Below are positions 1-9,290 of a DNA stretch of 13,989 bases, one piece after another. Within the stretch, counting starts at the first letter, position 1; every line of letters begins with the position of its first letter. The translations under genes were made by a program, and so were the position numbers. The stretch spans positions 1-13,989 of the forward strand of contig JANTQF010000552.1 in the NCBI GenBank assembly GCA_032988165.1, written 5' to 3'. The notes beneath the pieces were generated by a model. The model did no database searches. It was not told the origin of the DNA and saw nothing but the letters and a program-made list of their open reading frames with translations. The DNA comes from Emmonsiellopsis sp. PD_33 (taxonomy: Eukaryota > Ascomycota > Eurotiomycetes > Onygenales > Ajellomycetaceae).

Positions 1-135
1 GCACTTAAAAAACATCAGCATATTATATTTAAGTCTGAAGCTCAACTATTATTAACTCAGCTCTTTCAAAATCATCAACAAGTAAGGAAAATAGATATAC
101 AAATTGAAATTTATATTATAATATAAATTTCAATT
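1..135. other. AT-rich, CpG-free fragment at the left edge
   Basis: This stretch is strongly AT-rich and holds no CpG; the first CpG is at 138-139, where the composition changes abruptly to GC-rich sequence. Frame 1 on the + strand is open from base 1 to a TAA at 124-126 (about 41 codons, rich in Gln, Leu and Ile), so it could be the tail of a gene or transposon running in from the left. I do not recognise the peptide. The lack of CpG resembles the mutated repeats further right, so a decayed element end is a reasonable guess, but the piece is too short to decide. Confidence 0.4.
102..135. repeat. Perfect 34-bp palindrome
   Basis: Bases 102-118 (AATTGAAATTTATATTA) are followed directly by their exact reverse complement at 119-135, with no spacer and no mismatch. 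The symmetry stops at both sides (101/136 do not pair). It lies exactly where the AT-rich edge meets GC-rich sequence. It could be a hairpin or cruciform site, or a fused pair of element ends. Confidence 0.95.
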
Positions 136-919
136 GGCGGGGGATGGTTTTCGCTTCGGCGGACTGTTCTGGGTTTTGATATACGGATTTTATATTCAGT
201 GGTGAGTCGGGTTAAGGGCTATGGCTATGGCTATGGCTATGGGGGGATGTGGCCGCTATGAGGAGGCAGAGGCAATGAGCTAGCTGCCTGGTTGATGGGG
301 ATGTTAGGCCCTGATTATATAGCTTGCGACGGCCTATTCGCCTTGCACCATGCAATGGTGTTCGATATCACGGATATTCCCGTCGCGTTGTCGGAGGCAT
401 ATAGTTATTTTGGACCGCAGTTGGCAGGCCTTGTAGGTTCCAAGGCGGAGAGATGTCCCTCATTCAGGGGTGGGTTATTTGGTGGGATGAGAAGGATAGG
501 AGATGGTTTGGAATAGAATATTGAAATTTGGTGAGGGGAGAGGAGAATACGGGGTTTTATATCGTTCCATGCCGCTGCTCATAGATTTGGATATTTGGTT
601 GGCGGATTCAAGGATTGTTGTCCGGATATATATATAGAGAACCATTTCAGCCATATATCAGGCCTTTGCCGGAATATGATATTACGAACATATTACTTTC
701 AATCCTAGACCCATTCTACCTAAACAAAAAGAAAAAGCGAAAAGGCCACTCCCCAGCAAACCCTCATATTTATATCCTCGCTCCCCCCTCTGCGTACCTG
801 AACAAGTCTGGCGCCTGCTTACACAGCAGCTCACCAACCACGCCGGCCAGTTCTCGACTCAACCACCACCAACCACCTCGCCCTTCAACCTCACAACCCC
901 CCCATCCCCGCCGCTCAAG
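136..919 (+). promoter_or_regulatory. Upstream region of the thioredoxin-PITH gene
   Basis: No gene is recognised here. A TATATATATA run at 627-636 lies about 285 bases before the ATG and could be a core promoter element. The last 100 or so bases before the ATG (about 817-919) are rich in C, A and T and poor in G, as is common for fungal 5' leaders. The start context is CAAGATG. An open frame at 292-516 (74 codons) has no recognisable motif and starts at a non-ATG codon, so I do not call it. Confidence 0.35.
217..242 (+). repeat. GGCTAT hexanucleotide microsatellite
   Basis: Four perfect tandem copies of GGCTAT followed by GG. It is a short simple repeat in the region upstream of the thioredoxin-PITH gene. 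Confidence 0.95.
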
Positions 920-2258
920 ATGTCAAAATTAACCCACATATCGTCGAAAGAGCAGTTCTCCCAGCTCCTCAGCTCCTCCACCATCGTCATTGCAGACTGT
1001 AAGCGTGCCTCCAACCCTCGCCCGCTGCCTGTCTACCCCTCCATACCCCTCCACGACCTCCATCCAGACGGCCGCGAAAAACAGCGCGTCTGCGTAGAGG
1101 GGGGGGATCAGAACAGTTTGCAGACAGGCCCAGAAGAACCAGTTTACTAACATGCTGTTTTTCCTGAGATAGTCTTCGCGGAATGGTGCGGACCATGTAA
1201 AGTGATCGCGCCCGTCTTCGAGCAGTTGGCGAACAAGCTCTCCCGCCCCAACAAGGTCACGTTCACAAAGATCGATGTCGACGCGAATCAAGAGGTGGCT
1301 GCGGCTTATGGGGTCTCTGCGTAAGCAATTTATCTCCTCCTCCCTTTTACTGTCGTATGACAGGTTCGTGGTAGCGAAGCTGCCTTGGATCCTAAAAGCT
1401 CACTACGCCCGTTCAAATCAAGATTCGCTAGCTAACTCTATATCTATGTGCGACCACAGCATGCCTACCTTCATAATCTTCAAAAACGGCTCCGTCGCAC
1501 ACTCCATCCGCGGTGCAAACCCACAGCTCCTCATGGCAAAAGTCCAAGAATTCGCCTCGAGCATCGGCTCCTCCGACGGCAACAACGGCAACAGCGGTGC
1601 TGAATCAAGCGGCGAGGCAGGCAGCTGCTGGCTCGGTGGCAGCACACCAAAGGGCTACTCGGAGATCTCGGACCAAATCGAAATCAAGGGCATTGACCTG
1701 CTAAACTGTGACAACGAGATCGGACCCGGCAGGAGCCTTTTTGCGCCAGAGAAGCCGTCAGGGCTTTCTGCAGCGGGCGGGAACGATGGCAAGGGCAAGG
1801 CGAAGGCCGCGACGACGGCGGATTGGGTTGAGAGCGATACGGATGAACAGCTCATGCTGTATATGCCCTTCCAGTCGTCGTTGAAAGTGCATTCGTTACA
1901 GATTACCTCTCTCCCACCGGCCGCTGGTGAGGACGATGAGGAGGTCCCCATGCGCCCCAAGACGATCAAGCTGTATACGAACCGTGCGCATATTATTGGC
2001 TTTGAGGATGCGGATGACGAGGCGCCGACGCAGGAGGTCGAGCTGGCGGCTAAGGACTGGGATGCGAAGACCGGCACGGCGAATGTTGAGTTGCGCTTTG
2101 TCAAGTTCCAGCGGATTACGTCGTTGGTTGTGTATTTTGTTGATGGGGATGGGGACGGGGAGCGGATTCGCGTTGATCGCGTGAGAATCTTTGGGGAGGC
2201 GGGGGAGAAGAGGGATATGGGGAAGTTGGAGAAGATTGGGGATGAGGCAGGGGAGTAA
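920..2258 (+). CDS. txl1: Thioredoxin-PITH domain protein (TXNL1/Txl1 family)
   Basis: Three exons, 920-998, 1173-1320 and 1460-2258, give 341 residues. Residues 1 to about 107 are a thioredoxin fold with the active site WCGPCK (Trp31, Cys32, Cys35), the buried Asp26 and the cis-proline Pro78 in AMPTF. A Ser/Gly/Asn-rich linker covers about 108-140. A PITH domain starts at Gly141 (GYSEISDQIEIKGIDLLNCD) and runs to about 325, with an acidic insertion near PPAAGEDDEEV and a charged C-terminal tail. Family knowledge: Trx-PITH proteins such as human TXNL1 and fission yeast Txl1 are cytosolic/nuclear disulfide reductases that dock on the 26S proteasome through PITH. The start is the only ATG giving the full Trx N-terminus. 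The catalytic residues are intact, so the gene looks functional. The symbol is by architecture; orthology was not tested. Confidence 0.97.
999..1172 (+). other. Intron 1 of the thioredoxin-PITH gene
   Basis: Donor GTAAGC at 999, perfect branch site TACTAAC at 1145-1151, acceptor ATAG ending at 1172; 174 nt, rather long for a mould intron. It splits a Phe codon (phase 1), four codons before the active-site Trp. Removing it joins IAD to FFAEWCGPCK. If retained, the reading frame stops at the TAA inside the branch site (1148-1150), giving a 76-residue product with no active site. Confidence 0.95.
1321..1459 (+). other. Intron 2 of the thioredoxin-PITH gene
   Basis: Donor GTAAGC at 1321 (same hexamer as intron 1), branch GCTAAC at 1431-1436, acceptor ACAG ending at 1459; 139 nt, phase 2. 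Removing it joins YGVSA to MPTFIIF, restoring the conserved cis-proline loop of thioredoxins. The intron has no in-frame stop in the downstream reading frame from 1275, so an unspliced ORF runs through it; homology shows that the intron is real. Confidence 0.93.
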
Positions 2259-4491
2259 GGGAGTAAGGTTGTTAAATGATTTGTGATAGAGAGGGAGTGA
2301 ATTCCTATGTAGGGTTTGCTGTTATACGGCGGCATGTTATGAACTTTTTCGCTAATGTAGGGTCACGGAAACAATGGATCGAGCGAATTCATGAACGATA
2401 GAGCTATCTTGCAACAAGGATATTTTCATTGAAATAGCTTTCCTAGTCTATATAAGACAGCATAGCACCACCGTGGAAATGGACGATACACTGAACCCAG
2501 CAATCAACCACCATCACACGAAAACGCGAACTAAACCAAACAACACAAAAACGCATAAAAAAAATTTGTTCGATCCCAAACCAAATGGTCATTCCTCAAT
2601 CTCGACGGAACCCAAAAAGGAACCCCCGAGAGCAAAAAATAAAAACAACCAATAAAGTACGAATCAACGTTGCAATATCATTGATCTGTGACGCAGCCGA
2701 CACCTTTTTTTAAAAAATACATCACGGAAGGTGAAGAGAGAACAATGAAAAGCTCACTACTTTCAGAGAAAGCAGGCCTAGGTTCTTCTTCGATGTCCAG
2801 GCAACACGGGTTGATGGCTGCGTCGCCGCACGAAGAAAGAAAAGAGAAGAAAAGAAGAAGTTTTGGCGTATGGGAGATTTTTATATTCGGGTGTGTTTGG
2901 TGGGGCGGGGGTGGGGGAAGGTTTTTCCGGTGAGACGAGGATGGATTGGGTTTAGCGTGGTTTGGTGTGTATTGAGTGGTCGGGGACGAGGGCGGCGATG
3001 AGGGTGTTGGATAGGGGGGTTTGGAAGGGGGGTATTTGCTCTGTTGGAAGATGATACTCTCGTAATAATGCTCTGACTCTCTCGTTTCTGTCAGCATACC
3101 TCTCGCAAATATCCACGAAAGAGGATTGTCCCAGGCACATAGCTACAAGATGACGTAATACCATCCAAGCGAGGAAATCCCAGGCCCCAAAAGTAAAAAT
3201 CTCTGCCACACAACTTTTCTCTTTCTCTTCTTCTTCCTATGGCCGATGATGAGCGATGCACAACCATAACAAAAATGGTTCTGTATCAATTTTTATAATA
3301 GGAAGAGGATGAATGCCCACTACTTTGTGAGCTTGATATCACCATGACACCCTCTGAGGCTATTTTGTGTTTTTTAAAATTCTGTTTCCTGTTGATTTTT
3401 TTCTCCCTCTTGTCGATTTTCTTCGCGTCCACGACGCGTCGTATACGGATTATGAAGGTGGGAGTGAGGGATATGAGATTTCTCATTCTCTCGTTCATGG
3501 GACAATAGAAGTTTTCGTTCCTCGTCGATGTGGTTATGGGTTCCGGTCGACTGGCTATGTGCTGAGAGCGGCAGCAGATATCGAAATCATGGGGCCGAGA
3601 TACAATCAACCTCATCTGTGCTTGCAACCTTTATCTCTCTTGTCCTAGCCTTTTGTCACATAAGCAGCATTCCACCGGAACCCGCGACCGTCAACTGGTC
3701 TCGGAACCCGGAATATGCAAAGACTCTTGGGCATGATATGATGTCCTTCGAAAGAACCTCCCCTGGTGTTGCCTCATGGGAGATAGACAATGATTACTAC
3801 CCACCGTCGTGCGATTGATGATGCCGGCTCTCGTAGTTCGTCACAACGTCTTTTAGGACATAATGATATCTTCAAGCCCGAATACCTGCGGGCTAAAGCA
3901 TTGCAGATTTGACCGTGTTAGAAAGTCACGATATGACCAAACGAATATAAATATTTACTCGCGCCTGCTGGTCGTCAGCCTTATACTGGCCCTGTATTCT
4001 CGTTTCGTTTGCCCTCGTAAAGGCCATCGAAACCTACCTGTCGATGCAGTGCCACGACCGTGCACGTTCCCCCCGTCTAGACTGCCACTGGGAGAGTCTG
4101 AAAAGGAATGTTCTCAGGCCTCTACCACGTAACGTAAAATACCCAAGGTCATCCGAAATTCCCAAAGGGCACATATAGACACTCGTGTCCAGGTCTAGCT
4201 CATAATCGTGTTGCAGTTATTCAACCCGCATTAACGGCCGCGTAGGTCAGTGGGGATGAGGACGCCTATATAAAATTGGGACCATCCTGCCTGATACCAT
4301 CATAGCCTGCGTGAAGTAAACGTAAATTCTGGACGCGTACGATATTTTAACCAAGCATCCATTCTTATTCAGCTCAAAGCTCTACTGCAGTCTGCGGAGA
4401 TGACAGGGTTCGTCACCAACAAGCGAAAGAAGATACTGTCTGTCGCTAGATTATGGGGGAAATAATAATGGCGCTGATATGGATCCGATAG
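2259..4491. other. No recognisable gene; region 3' of the thioredoxin-PITH gene
   Basis: The first part should hold the 3' UTR and polyadenylation site of the gene. An AATAAA lies at 2651-2656, probably too far from the stop at 2256-2258 to serve it. A TATATAAG at 2449-2456 could be a core promoter but no convincing + gene follows. The stretch 2473-2660 is A/C-rich, and 2880-3030 is G-rich on the + strand; both give low-complexity open frames (His/Lys/Pro-rich or Gly-rich). Longer open frames at 2678-3097 (-), 3286-3627 (-) and 3528-3818 (+) show no domain, and I leave them uncalled. Confidence 0.5.
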
Positions 4492-4524
4492 TGTATTTTC
4501 ATTTGCTTGTTGATATGTGATGTG

Positions 4525-4677
4525 CAGCCGGAGGGTTTGGAGCCGAAGGACCTCGAAAAACTGGGTCTCCTCCGTCCCGGTTCCTGGAGAAAAGCAGCGG
4601 CGCAGAAACGTGAAGAGTGTAGCAGCAAGAAAACAAGTCAGGAATATTTCCTCAAAAACAGCCTCTGGGTGGGATGA
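4525..4677 (+). other. Orphan coding-like patch, possible exon remnant
   Basis: Frame 1 is open from 4492 to the TGA at 4675-4677. From 4528 it reads as plausible protein (PEGLEPKDLEKLGLLRPGSW, then a Lys/Glu-rich tail) with sensible amino-acid balance. It follows a possible acceptor, GTGCAG, ending at 4527, but there is no in-frame ATG and no convincing donor or upstream exon. A short ATG frame at 4400 upstream stops after 22 codons. I do not recognise the peptide; it may be a terminal exon, a gene remnant or chance. Confidence 0.2.
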
Positions 4678-6343
4678 GCGTTGGCGACTCTTTTTAAAGC
4701 TGTTCATGCAGAGGAGATAGTGTTAATGGATAGTATGTTTGTGTTCTGAGGGCGGCGATAGCGAGAGTTGCCGTAGGATAATGATATCAGTCCGAGCTCG
4801 TGAAGACAAACTTGGACAAGGAATCCGAAACCCCACATTATCTTATCTTTGGCTGATGGCCCATGGGTACATAGGTACTACCAATGCGTTTCTCGGTTCT
4901 GCTACTGCGGAGTTTATATTAGTGTAGTGGCCTGTTCGATGGAGACGGGCCGCCACAGTATTGAACCAGGAAGCGAGCGTAGTGGTAACTATCATACTAT
5001 GGGGACGCATTTCACTAGTAAATATTCGTTTTGCGGGGAACTGATAGACGGGATATTTAGCTCGGACAAACTGGTTGCAAAAAGGGATGCCTTTTTTTTG
5101 TGATAAGCGTTGTAGTTGTGGCCGTCCTCTGAGGCAGGCTTGGAAGTCTCATAAAAAGGATCGGATATGCATACACACAGGATTGTTGGAGGATAGTATA
5201 CCTACTACCTTGGCGTATTGCCCCTTGGCTCCCACTCAGTTTGCTAGCAATGGAAAACTTATTTCTCACCTAGCGGTGATACAAACCGCCCTTTAGAAGT
5301 TAATTGGGCGCTGATGAAGCCCATATGGCCATGCGAGGTTGAGATATCAAGACCCCTAGGGAGTAGACAAAGATGGAAAGAGGCCGAAGGACACATTGGT
5401 TTTCAAATCCAGGAAACAGAGAGACAGGCATCGGGCAGTACCATGTAAGTCCCATATCTTTCCAAAACCCAGCACGATGAGCCGGTTGGCAGGGTGAGAG
5501 AGCGGATCCTTCCGGTTCATATGGGGAGTGTCGTGGCATGCTTTCCACTAGACGAGTTGAGTATGACGATAAGAGCTGAGCCCATGGGCGCTCTTCTCCA
5601 CCTAAGGCTTTCTTCCTTGCGAAACTCTGCTTGGTTGACTTTCCATCCTGTTGCACCCCTCTCCTGGAATAAAGGCCTCAAAAGGGCAAACCGCGAGCAT
5701 AAGGTAGAAAAACAGAGGCCAGAGCCAGCGCAGAAATCCAAAAAGGGCACATAAGACCCCTTCATCCAAATCTAATGATGCTCATGACTCTTCATAACCG
5801 CTCACATTTATTGTTTTTGATCAACCCGCCAGACTGAGGGGGTAAATCTTCCCTTCTATGCAACAACGCCGCACGCAGCCCGGGAAGGTCGTGGTTGGGA
5901 TCCCACTGCGTGGTGTAAGCCCGTCAGATAAACTGATATAGAAGATATTCTGACTTAGTCCATCAGTGATGTGCCCCTGAAGACAGCGTTGCACTCAGGG
6001 AGTTGTGTCGTTTTGTCTCCGCCACACTCAGGGGGGTTGGTTTAAAGTTGGAGGGTTGACCTCGCATATCCTCTTGATTTTGTGCCTCTGACAACTTCAA
6101 AAATGATAGCCTCACGCTCTCATGATAGGCTCTCCTTGCTTTCTTTAAGGATCTGCGACCCATATGTACCTGGCTTCGTAAACTTGCCTTGCCTGGTGTG
6201 AGCACAAGCCTTCACAGGAAACAAAATTGTGCACTGCATTTTGGCGACGGTTCTCGAGCTCAGCAACTCCAGAGTCAGAATGATATCCACGATACGACCA
6301 GAGACAAATCTACAGGTAGAGTTGAAGCTATAGGCACTTTGCA
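4678..6343. other. No recognisable gene
   Basis: Several open frames of 60-118 codons lie on both strands (for example 5300-5656 on the - strand and 5494-5754 on the + strand), overlapping one another, without a domain, signal peptide or consistent splicing. From about 6200 the + strand may carry more of the kinase relic described next (a possible N-lobe), but frames shift so often that I cannot support residues there. Confidence 0.5.
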
Positions 6344-6797
6344 GAGCGTCCACGGATCCTCCAATCCATAGCCTGCGAAGACGCCTATGTGGATCTCCTA
6401 TATATGAAAAATGGTAGTCTAGAAGACTATCTTGGGGGGCCATTCCACAAACTTAAATTCTCCTGGGAAATTTGCTTGCCAAACGGTGGAGGCAGTGAAT
6501 TACACCCACAAGAAGGTGTTTGTGCCTTCAGACATGGCTGTCTGCCATCGACTGCCCCTCAAATATTTGATCAAGTGATACAGAGCATCTTCTATGGGGA
6601 TATGAAGTGCCCATGTTGGAGGACATAGTGGATAGTGCCCAAAGTGATCTTTTTGCTCTTGGTTTGACAATCCACAAAACATTCTTCAAAAGCAGCCATC
6701 TTGAGACAAGCAAGATGATGAAACAGACAATCTTTCCAGGAGGGGTGTTCTTCCTTACCCTGATGCTACCCTCCCTCTCCCTGATGGAAGCATCATC
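6344..6797 (+). pseudogene. Relic of a fungal protein kinase domain
   Basis: Pieces of a kinase domain appear in the correct order on the + strand but in changing frames. Frame 2, 6344-6433: ERPRILQ, then VDLLYMKNGSLEDYL (hinge and helix D). Frame 0, 6486-6539: VEAVNYTHKK then VPSDMAV, at the place of the HRD/HSDIA catalytic loop. Frame 2, about 6557-6600: IFDQVIQSIFYGD, at the place of the DFG segment. Frame 1, 6601-6713: PMLEDIVDSAQSDLFALG, matching subdomain IX. Frame 0 from 6714: DDETDNLS then PYPDATLPLPDGSII. At least four frame changes rule out a working kinase. The order of motifs resembles the small accessory kinases found in mould genomes. From 6551 onwards the sequence lacks CpG. 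Identification is from motif order only, with no alignment. Confidence 0.6.
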
Positions 6798-7009
6798 CAT
6801 CTGTACAGTCTGAATCCTCACTGTCTTGGACAATGGGAAAGGCTGTCTGTCAACACACAGTACAATGTCTTGGGAACCTTGCTTGGTTGGATGTAGTAGA
6901 AGCAGAAAGCCAATGAAGGTGTGCAGGCAAATCCTGCTGTCTGAGATTCCTGGATACCTGACACTCAACATCTCTGAAAAGATGCTTAGCAATGGTGGCA
7001 GCCAGACCA
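6551..7009. repeat. CpG-free block 1, probable repeat-induced mutation
   Basis: Reading every line I find no CpG between the CG at 6549-6550 and the one at 7010-7011 (459 bases), although CpA and TpG are common. Flanking DNA on both sides has CpGs at ordinary spacing. The block covers the second half of the kinase relic and the first part of the next decayed frame. Total CpG loss with C-to-T-type stops is what RIP or methylation decay of a repeated sequence leaves behind. Confidence 0.6.
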
Positions 7010-7391
7010 CGGATTTGCTGTCAGTGTTGAAGCATGTACATACAAGGCGCGAAAATTCCAGTCCAAGTTGATTTTGTCTGCCGGAACATTGTGATTGTTT
7101 TCAGAGGAGAGGGCCCCATTTGGTTGGTATCAGTTTGAATACGCCTTCATTCCTTGTCCCCGTTATCCGAGGCAGCAACAAGATATGCAATTTAAAGTCA
7201 ACGAGAAGGTTAGCCTGTCGTTCAACGCAAGCCAATCAGTGGGGATAAGAGCAATAACCAAGCAATGTGACCGTTTGTTGTCATCACTGTCAAAAAACCT
7301 GCCAGATTTTGACGGGATAGGAACCCAATGCTTTCAAGATAGAATCACAGGGCTGGTTCTTGAATTTTATGGCATCCTATGGACCCATTGA
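6714..7391 (+). pseudogene. Unrecognised decayed coding frame following the kinase relic
   Basis: Frame 0 reads from the end of the kinase relic through to a TGA at 7389-7391. It looks like real protein: GQWERLSVNTQYNVLGTLLG near 6825-6885, DSWIPDTQHL near 6945-6974, then a clean stretch 7095-7388 (PFGWYQFEYAFIPCPRYPRQ, later LSSLSKNLPDFDGIGTQCF). Stops interrupt it at 6894, 6897, 6942, 6975, 6987 and 7092; most sit where tryptophan or a similar codon would be natural (TGA/TAG). Five of the six lie in the CpG-free part before 7010. I do not recognise the family. Whether it was one gene with the kinase relic or a fusion of two sequences is open. Confidence 0.4.
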
Positions 7392-7392
7392 G

Positions 7393-7656
7393 GGCAGCAG
7401 TGGCTCAACATGCACCTATCCAGACAGCATTGTTTTCTCCCTGGGTGATGCTGGTGGTTTTCGATAAGATGGAGGGCGCACAGCCGCTGGCTGGCAAAGG
7501 CTCTCAGCTAGTCTAATTGCTCAGATCTTCCTGCTTCTCGCTTCTCTGGCCCCTGCAAACTCTTTCCAAGACCGGTGGTCTGGCGAGGAAGATTCCCGAA
7601 TCCTTCCCCATATTCTGTTCTCCGGATCGTCCCTCTTGGCTATCCCACTTCTCGTA
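7393..7656 (+). other. Open coding-like patch interrupted by the transposon
   Basis: Frame 1 reads GSSGSTCTYPDSIVFSLGD and so on, with one TAA at 7465-7467, then stays open to the TA target at 7655-7656 (IAQIFLLLASLAPANSFQDR, then a hydrophobic end SSLLAIPLL). If the element is removed and one TA kept, the frame continues into 9411 as SESES and stops at 9426-9428. No domain is recognised. It may be the next piece of the decayed gene to its left, in a shifted frame. Confidence 0.25.
7655..7656. repeat. TA target-site duplication, left copy
   Basis: TA lies immediately outside the left inverted repeat, matching the TA at 9409-9410 on the right. Tc1/mariner elements insert at TA and duplicate it. 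Confidence 0.85.
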
Positions 7657-7694
7657 CGGAGGACGCTATCAAAAAGCGCGCGCCGCTAAGATTT
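7657..7694 (+). repeat. Left terminal inverted repeat of the Tc1 element
   Basis: Begins CGGAGGACGCTATCAAAAAG and ends GCGCCGCTAAGATTT. Compared with the reverse complement of 9371-9408 it differs only at repeat positions 2 and 21-23 (34 of 38 identical). It is CpG-rich, including a GCGCGCG run at 7676-7682, in contrast to the interior. Confidence 0.93.
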
Positions 7695-7835
7695 TGAATT
7701 ATACTGCTAGGAAATGCCACCCAGTTCTAGTTAGTAATTGCATTAGTATTGAATTACCCCTCATTCTATTTATATGGGGCACCCACCTATTCTCTATTGA
7801 TTCCCATTCCTCTTCTATATTCCTCTCACTGCAAC

Positions 7836-9143
7836 ATGGCACCCAACTCTGACATTGCAATGTGGGCTCTCATGGTGGTGCTCAAATCTCTATATTTTGG
7901 TAAAACCAATGATGAGATCATTGAAATCACAAAGCTCTCAAAGAGTCAAATCAACTATATATACACATGGGCAATTGAATGTGGCTTCAACCCAAATCTC
8001 CCTCATATATATCTTTGTGATGAGTGGCTTGCAGACACCCCTATCTCTAGCTGACTGAAAAAATAGAATAAAAACATCAAAAATGTCATTCTAGCCAAGG
8101 TTTGCCACAATCAATACAGATGAGAGAAGAGCTGCACTGACCTCTCTGGCAAATTCAGTAAAGAAGGAATTCAAATATCTGCCATAACCATATGGTAAAT
8201 CCTGCAAAAGGCAAAGCTTCAAAAAACAAAGCCCACACAGAAGCCCAGGCTCACCAAGAAGATGCAGATGGATCATCTTCAATTCTGCCTTGAGCATAAG
8301 AATTGGACATTGGAAGACTAGAAGAATGTTATTTGATTGAATGAGACATCTGTTATTCTTCTCCATTAATGGGGTAGTTATAGGATTTGATGTAGTTCAA
8401 GTAAGGCCTTTACTAGGAGCTGTATACATGAATAGTGGAAGGAAGCATCTGAGTTTATGTTCTGAGGGTGTTTCTCATATAATAAAAAAGGACCCTGTCA
8501 CTACTGAGCCAAGAAGACAGTTTAAGAAAGGAATGACTCTCTCAAATATATCAACAAGTTGAATGAGAAGATAGAGCTGATTAAGAAGGAAGAATGAGAG
8601 CTTTTAACAGGCATTCACAGACTATGGATTGATTGTCAGCAGCCAGGCACAAAACCAGTGTGGAAGTTCAAAAAATCAATAGGCAAGCTATCTCATGGTA
8701 AAGGTGGCAGAATTGACTGGTATCAATATCAAACCCAAATTCTTATACCCAAGGTCTTCCCTTTTGCAAAAGAGTGTGAAATTGAGTGCCTAAATATCAT
8801 TGTTCAAGAAGATAAGGTGCCATCTCATGACCACTATATCCAACAGTATATGTATAGCCTCCATGGTGTTGACCAACTGCTCTAGTGTGGGAATTCACCT
8901 GATCTTAATGTGATTGAGGCTGCCTGGCCATGAATGAAGCATAAAATGATGAGAAAGGGAGCTCTAAAGAGCCATGCAGAGGCCATGAGAGTGTGGAAGC
9001 AGGTGTGGGAGGATCTGCTGCAGGAGAAGATACAGGTGTGGATTGAGCAGATTCCTGTACATATACAGAAGATTATAGAACTGGAGGGTGGTAATGAGTA
9101 TAAGGAAGGCTGCCAGCACAGGCAGAGAGGTGAGCAGGGGTAG
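7836..9143 (+). pseudogene. Tc1-type transposase, disabled by stop codons
   Basis: One frame of 436 codons from ATG 7836 to TAG 9141-9143. The N-terminus has a helix-turn-helix region (DEIIEITKLSKSQINYIYTW). The first catalytic site reads NETSVI at 8340, where the family has DET, so Asp is now Asn (codon 169). The second Asp is at 8811 (QEDKVPSHDHY, codon 326) and the Glu at 8916 (SPDLNVIEAAW, codon 361), with 34 residues between. C-terminal IQKIIELEGGNEYKEG matches the usual fungal end. Stops lie at 8052, 8064, 8121, 8196, 8319, 8334, 8367, 8388, 8433, 8463, 8505, 8523, 8595, 8883 and 8931, many at tryptophan or arginine sites of the family. No frameshift is needed anywhere, so decay was by point substitution. 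No functional product is possible. Confidence 0.93.
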
Positions 9144-9290
9144 GGTAGTTGAGATAGAACACTGAGCAGGTGGCAGGTGGTGAGAGAGATAGAGAGATAG
9201 AGAGGTAGAACACTGGGTGGGTGGTGAGGCAGGTGAGGAGGAACACTACAGGTGTGCTATGTGTTGGATGGGTGGGTAGGGTGGGCAGAC
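9125..9290 (+). repeat. Purine-rich imperfect tandem repeats in the element's 3' tail
   Basis: The + strand is nearly all A and G. TAGAACACTG occurs at 9155-9164 and 9206-9215, 51 bases apart, each followed by GGTGG-type and GTGAG-type motifs; a partial third copy (GGAACACTAC) begins near 9239. A short GAGATA run lies at about 9184-9200. It lies between the transposase end and the right inverted repeat. Confidence 0.75.

Noticed and set aside
1655..2335. 226-codon open frame on the - strand
   Set aside because: It is antisense to the PITH exon and has no domain of its own; a shadow of the real gene.
2678..3097. 139-codon Pro/Ser-rich open frame on the - strand
   Set aside because: The Pro/Ser content comes from a G-rich + strand; no domain, no splice support, and an equally long frame opposes it.
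2952..3209. 85-codon - strand frame beginning (M)AEIFTFGAWDFLAW
   Set aside because: The start codon is GTG, not usable as a normal fungal nuclear start, and no upstream exon with good splice sites was found.
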